Below are positions 1 to 5,151 of a stretch of DNA of 5,151 bases, piece after piece. Under the pieces are notes generated by a model, which was not told the DNA's origin, did no database searches, and saw nothing but the letters and a program-made list of their open reading frames with translations. Position numbers and translations under genes: made by a program. The DNA comes from Cytophagales bacterium (GTDB lineage Bacteria > Bacteroidota > Bacteroidia > Cytophagales > Cyclobacteriaceae), in assembly GCA_029262935.1 (NCBI GenBank), contig JAJCYK010000467.1:1-5151 (forward strand), given 5' to 3'. The stretch's first letter is position 1. Every line of letters starts with the position of its first letter.

Positions 1-2
1 AT

Positions 3-29
3 ATTTGCCTATTATAGTTTAAGGCAAAT
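3..29 (-). terminator. Inverted repeat after ada, possible terminator
   Basis: Positions 3-10 (ATTTGCCT) and 22-29 (AGGCAAAT) are perfect reverse complements, separated by an 11-base AT-rich loop. The stem begins at the last base of the ada stop codon. This position is typical of an intrinsic terminator at the end of a transcription unit. The stem has only three G-C pairs, and the bases that should contain the U-run fall at or past the window edge, so termination cannot be confirmed. Because the repeat is symmetrical it could also serve a convergent gene to the left. Confidence 0.45.
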
Positions 30-1108
30 TACAAAACTTTTTGATCTGCCAGCAATGTTTTCCTATGCCGCTGTTCATGGCTTAAAAGCCATCGCTTACG
101 TGCCAGCCCACCCGCGTATCCTCTTAGTGCACCATCTGAACCAATTACACGATGGCATGGGATAACAATGGCCAGCCTATTTTTGGCATTGGCTGTAGCT
201 ACGGCACGTACTGCCTTGGGGTTGCCCAAAAATTTTGCCTGTTCCTGATACCCACGAGTTTCGCCATAGGGTATCTTTTGTAGGCCTTCCCAAACCTGCT
301 GCTGAAAGTGAGTGCCGGGAAAAGACAAGGGAAAAGTAAAAGCTTTTCTAGAGCCTAAGAAATACTCCGCAAGTTCCTTACGAACCAATTCCAAGTGTTG
401 GTTGGAACCAGGCAGCATAATGGCATTCATTCTGCGACGAAGTACTTTCACATTGGCTTCTAAGGATGTGCCATCAGTAAATTCTAGTATGCAAACCCCT
501 TTATCCGTAGCTCCGGCAAACATGGGGCCTAGCGGTGTGGTAATTCGGATTAACTGAATGATTGTTTTGCCTTCGCTCTTTGATGGAGACACTCCAAAAA
601 TCTTTTGAAAGCCATCGTTGAAACCACTTAATGATTCGAACCCTTGATCGAATGCCGTGTGCGTAACAGATTTTCCACTAAGGAGGTTTTGGTAAGCGCC
701 ATTGAGACGAAACATACGCTGATACTCCTGAAACGTCATACCATAGTTTTTCTTAAACCAACGTCGCACTCCATTTGGTTCCAGGCCGAAAGTTCGAAGG
801 TCTTCATCCTTTACCTTATTGGGGAGCTGCTCATGAATCTTGTTTAATAAGGCTTCTATATTTGGTGGAACGCTCCCAGCAAATTCTAAAGGCTTGCACA
901 CTTTGCAAGGACGGTAGCCTTGTTGAATCGCTTCAGAGCTCGTCAGGTAAAACTCCACGTTTTCTTTCTTTGGTTTACGAGCCGTACAAACTGGTCTGCA
1001 GAAAATCTTGGTGGTTTTAACAGCTACAATAAATTGGCCTTCATAACTAGCGTTGCGGTCCACCACGGCCTGATACTTTTCTTCGAATGTCAATGTTGAT
1101 GTTTTCAC
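29..1108 (-). CDS. ada: Bifunctional Ada: methyl phosphotriester / O6-methylguanine-DNA methyltransferase and AraC-type activator
   Basis: This cytoplasmic protein repairs alkylated DNA by irreversible methyl transfer to its own cysteines; in the family, methylation of the N-terminal cysteine turns it into a transcription activator of the adaptive response. At 359 aa it is close to E. coli Ada (354 aa). Three parts are visible. The Ada zinc domain (about 1-75) has FCRPVC and RPCKVC, giving zinc ligands Cys37, Cys41, Cys68 and Cys71; Cys37 matches the E. coli methyl acceptor Cys38. An AraC-type helix-turn-helix region (about 84-178) includes GFESLSGFNDGFQKIFGVSP. A C-terminal methyltransferase domain (about 183-345) has FQQQVWEGLQKIPYGET and the active-site IPCHRVIG with Cys318. 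The residues after IPCHRV (GYAGG) look more like Ogt than E. coli Ada. The start is GTG (1106-1108); an in-frame TAA lies five codons upstream and no in-frame ATG is available, and this start aligns the N-terminus with E. coli Ada. It overlaps the DUF1203 gene by four bases. All key residues are present, so it should be active. Confidence 0.96.
   Translation of the reverse strand: MKTSTLTFEEKYQAVVDRNASYEGQFIVAVKTTKIFCRPVCTARKPKKENVEFYLTSSEAIQQGYRPCKVCKPLEFAGSVPPNIEALLNKIHEQLPNKVKDEDLRTFGLEPNGVRRWFKKNYGMTFQEYQRMFRLNGAYQNLLSGKSVTHTAFDQGFESLSGFNDGFQKIFGVSPSKSEGKTIIQLIRITTPLGPMFAGATDKGVCILEFTDGTSLEANVKVLRRRMNAIMLPGSNQHLELVRKELAEYFLGSRKAFTFPLSFPGTHFQQQVWEGLQKIPYGETRGYQEQAKFLGNPKAVRAVATANAKNRLAIVIPCHRVIGSDGALRGYAGGLARKRWLLSHEQRHRKTLLADQKVL
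1105..1108 (-). other. GTGA stop/start overlap (DUF1203 to ada)
   Basis: Read on the minus strand, GTGA holds the GTG start of ada and the TGA stop of the DUF1203 gene. The sequence just upstream (AACCGTTATGTCCC) has no purine-rich Shine-Dalgarno, so ada translation probably depends on ribosomes that finish the upstream gene. An ATG eight bases upstream of the GTG is in a different frame and is not a usable start for ada. Confidence 0.75.
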
Positions 1109-1584
1109 GGGACATAACGGTTAATTTGACAATTAAAACAACCAGGACCTGCATTGTGCACTTGTAAATATGCCACCAATGTGTCAGAAAATAGATCGGT
1201 AATGGTCTTTGCTAATACTGATCCCTGGACAACCCGAGTGGCAATCATAAACCCCTGCTGATCGTATGCTCTTACTGACAGTTGCCTCTGCTTCAGCATA
1301 AGAGGCAGGGAATTTTTTTCATATTGCCTGTCCACGGCCCCCATTCGGATAAAGATGGGGCCGGAGGCCCGATAACCTCCATTTACCTGGTGATGTGCAT
1401 AGCTAAGCAGCAATACCTTTTCACCAATTTCTGCATCTTTTAAACTTATTCTACAAGGGTATCCTGGCTTTTTTTCAACATTTTTAACGGAGATACCATG
1501 GCTTTGCAATTGTTCAGCGGTCATTATGAACAAGTCCGAGAACTCCGATGCTCTTAAAGAACTGACTTGAAAATCTACTCCCAT
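1105..1584 (-). CDS. DUF1203 domain-containing protein
   Basis: This 159-aa protein belongs to the uncharacterised DUF1203 family, recognised by PGYPCRISLKDAEIGEKVLL (about 40-59), YRASGPIFIR (71-80) and a C-terminal VHNAGPGCFNCQINR (142-156). Its length suits a one-domain member. No biochemical role can be assigned. There is no signal peptide or membrane segment, so it is probably cytoplasmic. Cys44, His64-His65 and the Cys149-x-x-Cys152 pair could form a metal or redox site, but this is only inference; the C-x-x-C pair in particular may not be general to the family. The ATG start is supported by an in-frame TGA seven codons upstream (1603-1605); no strong Shine-Dalgarno is seen and the leader is AT-rich. 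Its stop codon overlaps the GTG start of ada by four bases, so the two are almost certainly cotranscribed, which hints at a link with the alkylation response. It lies 90 bp after the NAT gene, so it may have its own promoter. Confidence 0.88.
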   Translation of the reverse strand: MGVDFQVSSLRASEFSDLFIMTAEQLQSHGISVKNVEKKPGYPCRISLKDAEIGEKVLLLSYAHHQVNGGYRASGPIFIRMGAVDRQYEKNSLPLMLKQRQLSVRAYDQQGFMIATRVVQGSVLAKTITDLFSDTLVAYLQVHNAGPGCFNCQINRYVP

Positions 1585-1674
1585 TATTATTACGTTTAAG
1601 TTTCATCACAAGCTTAGTCATTTAGAATAGCGCTTGCCACCGAAAACTTAACAACCAATTTTAGCTCCTGTAAA

Positions 1675-2436
1675 TCAAATAGTTATGTTGAAATATTTTC
1701 TTAAAATTTTCTTTTCCTCAACCTTGTCAGTAATCTCAATGATCTTTTTATCATCGCCCATGCGACGGGTGAACGTTTGATTTAACAAGGAATCTCTGCC
1801 CCTTTCGGTGGCCATGGTACATATTTTATTTTTCCTAAAATGAGATTCTTCATGAATTTGTTTCCAAATACATTGAGCTTGAAAGGCAGCGATTTCTTGG
1901 GGCAATAAATCGAAGTTATATAAGGGCTTTAACGATTCACTGATTTTGGGGCTCATCATCAATTGAAATTTCCCTGGGGCCAATTCACGTATTTGATAGA
2001 AACCTGCAGCGTCAGGTTGTATGTTACGATCTTCCAAGGATAAGGGCTTTAAGAACGAACTACCACCAAACCCTACGTCCGCTAACCAGGTTTGATTTAC
2101 TACTAAGGCCATATGATCAAAATAATCCCCTACAGCACCTGCCTCTCCGTGAACCTGAGCGGCAATAAAAGACACTTCAAATCCAAAAGATTGTAAAAGT
2201 TGGCCAAACAGATGATTCAGTTCATAACAAAACCCTCCTCGATGAGATACCACAACTTTTTCTAATAAGTCATTCAGGGTAAGAGATAAGGGTACGTCCA
2301 AGTGAATGTCTAAGTCTTCGAAAGGCACTGAAAATAGATGCGCTTGATGAACGGCCTGTAAGCTATCAAAGCTAGGATCAAAGTTCCCTGTGTGTTTGAT
2401 GCGCTCCAAATACATTGTTTGCCAATTATCGATCAT
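1675..2436 (-). CDS. Arylamine N-acetyltransferase family protein (NAT)
   Basis: Members of this cytoplasmic family move an acyl group, usually acetyl from acetyl-CoA, to an arylamine, hydrazine or arylhydroxylamine through a cysteine thioester; some relatives catalyse amide formation in natural-product pathways. The Cys-His-Asp triad is visible: Cys70 in RGGFCYELN, His108 in DYFDHMALVV and Asp120 in WLADVGFGG. The family motif VPFEDLDIH (37-45) is also present. The 253-aa length is slightly short of the usual 260-280 aa, mainly in the C-terminal region, but the fold should be complete. The ATG start overlaps the TGA stop of the upstream deacylase gene by four bases, and an in-frame TAG four codons upstream (2446-2448) excludes a longer form. 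It is therefore probably cotranscribed and coupled with the deacylase. The natural substrate cannot be told from the sequence. Confidence 0.94.
   Translation of the reverse strand: MIDNWQTMYLERIKHTGNFDPSFDSLQAVHQAHLFSVPFEDLDIHLDVPLSLTLNDLLEKVVVSHRGGFCYELNHLFGQLLQSFGFEVSFIAAQVHGEAGAVGDYFDHMALVVNQTWLADVGFGGSSFLKPLSLEDRNIQPDAAGFYQIRELAPGKFQLMMSPKISESLKPLYNFDLLPQEIAAFQAQCIWKQIHEESHFRKNKICTMATERGRDSLLNQTFTRRMGDDKKIIEITDKVEEKKILRKYFNITI
2433..2436 (-). other. ATGA stop/start overlap (deacylase to NAT)
   Basis: On the minus strand, ATGA joins the ATG start of the NAT gene with the TGA stop of the deacylase gene. Upstream bases (GGGCTTTAGCACAAACGA) contain no good Shine-Dalgarno at the right distance, which favours translational coupling and places both genes in one transcript. 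Confidence 0.75.
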
Positions 2437-4085
2437 TCGTTTGTGCTAAAGCCCGACCCTTTTACAAACCTTCCCGGTAATTTCCCCGTCATCTCTCCTG
2501 CACTTAACACCAGCGTGCCGTTTACCCATACCTGTGCAATACCTGAAGCATATTGATGCGGTTGCTCAAATGTTGCATTGTCCTTAACCTTTGCAGGATC
2601 AAAAAGCACCAGGTCCGCGTAGTTGCCGGCTTGTAACCTACCCCTCTTTTTGATACCTAAATTATCTGCTGGCAATGATGTTAACTTCCGGATGCCTTCC
2701 TCTAAGGCAATAACCTGTTCCTCTCTGACGTATTTACCCAGTACCCGTATAAACGATCCATATGCTCTGGGATGGGTACTTTGCTTCAAAAACACACCCT
2801 CATTGGTAAAACTTCCTGCATCTGAACAAAAGCTTACCCAAGGAATGGCCACTTTCTTTTTAATGTTTTCCTCAGACATAGAGAAATAAACCGCCTGTAT
2901 ACGACTATCATCTTCCACAATGAGATCCATCATGGTTTCCTCGGGAGACTTCCCTAGTAGTTCAGCTACTTCGTGCAGGCGCTTGCCAAGGTGTACTCGC
3001 AACGCGGGGTTTTTAAAACCAACCAACAAAATTCTATCCGGACTGTGCTCGAAGGCAATTTCTGAAAGAATTTTCTCTCTTAAGTTGGGGTCTGCCAATC
3101 TTTTGATGGTGGCATCCACTCCACCATCTCTTACCCAATCTGGCAGCATTACGTGTAATCCTGTGGAACTAGCGGGATATGTATAGATATCTGCAGTAAT
3201 CCGGAGTCCTGCTGCTCTAGCACTATCAATTTTGGCGATACCCTGATCCAATAAACCCCAATTATCCACACCAGACGCTTTGAGATGATAAACTTCTGCA
3301 GGAATACCAGCCTGATGGCTGATGCTAATAAGTTCATCCAAAGCGGACAATAAATGGGATCCTTCATTTCTGATGTGACTGATGTAAATACCTCCGTATT
3401 GGGCAGCTACTTTGCTCAATGCTACAAGTTCATCCGTATCGGCATAGCCACTTGGCGCATAAAGCAAAGACGAACTAACCCCCAGCGCACCCTCCCTCAT
3501 GGCTTCATCTAGCAGTTCCTGCATTTTTACTATCTCTTCTGTAGTTGCTTTACGATTTTCATATCCGATCACATATTGACGTAAAGTACCATTGCCTACA
3601 AATGAAGCTACATTTGTGGCTACTCCTTTTTCTTCTAGGTACTTCAAATACTCCCCTAAGGTGGTCCAAGGGATGTCATATATGATATCCTGCTGTTCAG
3701 CAATTCGTTCCAACTTCATTTCTTCATTCAATGGACCCATGGAACTGCCTTCTCCCAACACCTCCAGAGTTACTCCTTGTCGAATATCACCTTGCGACCG
3801 GCCGTCCTCTAACAAACTAACGTTGGCCCAGCTGAGCATATTTATGAATCCAGGAGCCAGGGATAGACCTTGAGCATCAAACTCGGTCATGGCAGTTGCC
3901 TTCGACAGGTCTCCAATCTGAGCAATGGTATCTCCATTTACCGCTAGATCGCCTAAAAATGGGGCCTCTCCTGATCCATCATAGATCATCGCGTTCCTGA
4001 TAATGAGCTCATACGAAGATGTAGGTGCGCAGGAATAAAGTACTAAAACCGAAAAGACGAATAGTTTTTTGAAGAATTTCAACAT
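2433..4085 (-). CDS. N-acyl-D-amino-acid deacylase (D-aminoacylase)-like amidohydrolase, lipoprotein
   Basis: A 550-aa amidohydrolase-superfamily protein. Residues 1-19 form a lipoprotein signal: charged MLKFFKK, a hydrophobic run, then the lipobox LYSC with Cys19, so the mature protein is probably lipid-anchored outside the cytoplasmic membrane. Family features include the N-terminal beta-sandwich start (ELIIRNAMIYDGSG, 26-39), APGFIN (77-82), GALGVSSSLLYAP (199-211), ISHIRNEG with His237, YHLKASGVDNWG with His267, FCSDAG with Asp422, THPRAYG (437-443), and the closing GRLQAGNYADLVLFDP (482-497). His237, His267 and Asp422 match the zinc ligands and catalytic Asp of D-aminoacylase. The usual HxH after PGFID is replaced by Leu84-Ser-Trp86, and the GNCG cysteine that binds zinc is Gly113 (GEGSS). 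Substrate and even activity are therefore uncertain; a D-amino acid N-acyl or peptide-like amide substrate is a family-based guess. The ATG start follows an in-frame TAA by one codon (4089-4091). It overlaps the NAT gene by four bases. Confidence 0.88.
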   Translation of the reverse strand: MLKFFKKLFVFSVLVLYSCAPTSSYELIIRNAMIYDGSGEAPFLGDLAVNGDTIAQIGDLSKATAMTEFDAQGLSLAPGFINMLSWANVSLLEDGRSQGDIRQGVTLEVLGEGSSMGPLNEEMKLERIAEQQDIIYDIPWTTLGEYLKYLEEKGVATNVASFVGNGTLRQYVIGYENRKATTEEIVKMQELLDEAMREGALGVSSSLLYAPSGYADTDELVALSKVAAQYGGIYISHIRNEGSHLLSALDELISISHQAGIPAEVYHLKASGVDNWGLLDQGIAKIDSARAAGLRITADIYTYPASSTGLHVMLPDWVRDGGVDATIKRLADPNLREKILSEIAFEHSPDRILLVGFKNPALRVHLGKRLHEVAELLGKSPEETMMDLIVEDDSRIQAVYFSMSEENIKKKVAIPWVSFCSDAGSFTNEGVFLKQSTHPRAYGSFIRVLGKYVREEQVIALEEGIRKLTSLPADNLGIKKRGRLQAGNYADLVLFDPAKVKDNATFEQPHQYASGIAQVWVNGTLVLSAGEMTGKLPGRFVKGSGFSTNE

Positions 4086-4193
4086 AACTTAAAGTACAAA
4101 TAGATAATGGCACCGGTAATATCCAGCGCATGAGGCTTAATAATTTCTACTAAATTGGTTTGAATTAGGGTCGCTCGTAATGACAACCTTTTT

Positions 4194-5151
4194 TTAGGTC
4201 TTGCTATTTTCGTTTAACAGTTCGGATACTTCAGCAGCCGCTTCCCCGTTACCCAACATCTCTAAAGCCTTTACTTTACCTTGCAAGGCATTGGTACGTT
4301 TTGGCATGCGCTGTAAACAGGCATCAAACTGATCCAAAGCTTCTTGAGGACGATCATGGGCAAGCAACCAGTAGCCGTATTGTTCGAAACTGGGATAAGG
4401 AATGTCTGGAGGACCAAAACTATAACCCGTGATCGCTTCTAAAGCAGTGGCCTCTTTTAGATATTTTTCTGCAGTCTTTTCATCTTTATCCAACAAGGCT
4501 CTGAAGGCAGATAATTGGTGCAACATTACTATGGCCCGTTGAATGTCGGTACGATTTGGGGCGTATCTGGTGGTACCTGCGCTACAAAGTGTAATGCCGT
4601 CAGATGTAACTAACATTTCAGCAGCCGCTATTTCTCGATTTAAGCTATCCATATGTTGGTTTAACTGGGCTTTGTCGCCCTCTCGGAAAGCCATCCGCCC
4701 TTGAAAAAACCGATGTCCCGCTTGACTACTTAAACCCAGATCTTGTCGGCTGACTACTAAGGGATCAACATCCGAGTCCCAACTACCGACATCTGTCAGG
4801 TAGTGGTTCTTCATAGAAATCCAATACGACCGTGCTTGTTGCGTTGGATGTTCGGTGGTAAAATCCACCATGTCCTTCAATAAAGTATGAGCGTCTTCTT
4901 CCCTGGACTGCTGTAGGTAAGCGTAGTGCAGCCAAGAATAGCTGTGATAACCGCGAGCTGAGGCTGGCAAGTTCTTTCTATTTAATCGATCAATACTGGC
5001 TTGATAACTCGCTTCATTTGATGAAACTACATTGGACCACATTCCTAGAGCCAGATAAATATGCGAAGGCATGTGTAACGCGTGCGCAGCATCCGGAGCT
5101 ATTTTTGAATACAAGTTCGCAGCATCAATCGCCAATTCGGCATATTCAGGA
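4194..5151 (-). CDS. TPR-type protein, C-terminal part (5' end outside the window)
   Basis: This open frame runs off the right edge of the window; 318 complete codons plus stop are visible, beginning PEYAELAIDAANLYSK. The first in-frame start-like codon (TTG at 5133-5135) is internal, not a real start. The segment HALHMPSHIYLALGMW (about visible residues 23-38) and the SNEASYQASI that follows are the signature I recall from a family of large TPR proteins whose N-terminal half has paired helices in an AYWGEAM-type context; full members are roughly 500-600 aa, so perhaps 40-45% is missing here. The last about 65 residues (FEQYGYWLLAHDRPQEALDQFDACLQRMPKR and on) form a typical TPR pair. The role is unknown; TPR repeats usually bind proteins. 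A secretion signal, if any, would be outside the window. The gene lies 108 bp upstream of the deacylase, with no clear terminator between, so read-through is possible. Confidence 0.85.
   Translation of the reverse strand, partial: PEYAELAIDAANLYSKIAPDAAHALHMPSHIYLALGMWSNVVSSNEASYQASIDRLNRKNLPASARGYHSYSWLHYAYLQQSREEDAHTLLKDMVDFTTEHPTQQARSYWISMKNHYLTDVGSWDSDVDPLVVSRQDLGLSSQAGHRFFQGRMAFREGDKAQLNQHMDSLNREIAAAEMLVTSDGITLCSAGTTRYAPNRTDIQRAIVMLHQLSAFRALLDKDEKTAEKYLKEATALEAITGYSFGPPDIPYPSFEQYGYWLLAHDRPQEALDQFDACLQRMPKRTNALQGKVKALEMLGNGEAAAEVSELLNENSKT

Noticed and set aside
312..1020. Plus-strand open frames of 67-81 codons across ada.
   Set aside because: They run antisense to a gene with clear conserved motifs, give no recognisable protein, and are shadows of its coding frame.
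1634..1637. GCAA on the minus strand upstream of DUF1203, as a possible half of an Ada box.
   Set aside because: The E. coli Ada box needs AATT six bases before GCAA; here that position reads GTTT. A four-base match alone is expected by chance.
1585..1674. Possible Bacteroidota promoter upstream of DUF1203: TAAGTTTT (minus strand, 1643-1650) with a TTTG at 1676-1679.
   Set aside because: The -7-like element has one mismatch to TAnnTTTG and the 25-base spacer is too long for the usual -33/-7 arrangement. A promoter here is plausible from the 90-bp gap but not supported by a clear motif.
1920..2053. Repeated ATAAGGGCTTTAA at about 1920 and 2040.
   Set aside because: Both copies lie inside the NAT coding region and encode similar LKPL peptides at ordinary sites; there is no third copy or regular spacing.
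2623..3873. Plus-strand open frames of 88-93 codons and a minus-strand 72-codon frame inside the deacylase gene.
   Set aside because: All overlap a well-supported amidohydrolase and their translations show no family motif or start-site support.
4097..4104. TCTATTTG on the minus strand, a near match to the Bacteroidota -7 element, just before the deacylase gene.
   Set aside because: One mismatch, no TTTG at the -33 distance, and the resulting leader would be only a few bases long.
4165..4196. Weak hairpin GGTTGT/GCGACC after the TPR gene with a run of seven T on the plus strand.
   Set aside because: On the minus strand the stem needs two G-U pairs and is not followed by U; on the plus strand, where the T-run follows, the wobbles become C-A mismatches and there is no plus-strand gene to terminate.
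1..5151. Search by eye for insertion sequences, CRISPR repeats, tRNA, rRNA or phage genes.
   Set aside because: No transposase, terminal repeats, repeat-spacer array or RNA-gene pattern was seen; the window is nearly fully occupied by five ordinary genes.

Overview
This window looks like ordinary chromosomal DNA from a Bacteroidota bacterium. The pointers are a lipoprotein amidohydrolase with an 'APGFINMLSWAN' stretch that I associate with Bacteroidota D-aminoacylase-like proteins, very weak or absent Shine-Dalgarno sequences, a moderate base composition, and the general style of the proteins. This assignment is inference from recalled family features; there is no rRNA or other marker here.

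All five genes lie on the minus strand, so transcription runs from high to low coordinates. In order of transcription they are: (1) the C-terminal part of a TPR-type protein, cut by the window edge (4194-5151); (2) a lipoprotein of the N-acyl-D-amino-acid deacylase (D-aminoacylase-like) amidohydrolase family (2433-4085); (3) an arylamine N-acetyltransferase (1675-2436); (4) a small DUF1203 protein (1105-1584); (5) a full-length Ada, the methyl phosphotriester and O6-methylguanine repair protein and transcription activator (29-1108). A perfect 8-bp inverted repeat directly after the ada stop codon (3-29) probably ends this unit.

Two gene pairs overlap by four bases and are probably translationally coupled: deacylase-NAT (ATGA) and DUF1203-ada (GTGA, with ada using a GTG start). 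The gaps between the blocks are 108 bp (4086-4193) and 90 bp (1585-1674). They may hold promoters, but I see no convincing -33/-7 pair. There is no stretch over 300 bp without a gene.

Functionally, the deacylase-NAT pair may act on N-acyl or amino-group chemistry. The DUF1203-ada pair suggests an alkylation-response cassette in which a protein of unknown function sits where E. coli has alkB, although on the other side of ada. I found no mobile element, CRISPR array, tRNA or rRNA. The most notable points are the deacylase homologue that lacks the HxH and Cys metal ligands of classical D-aminoacylases, and the DUF1203-ada coupling. I see no clear new multi-gene system.
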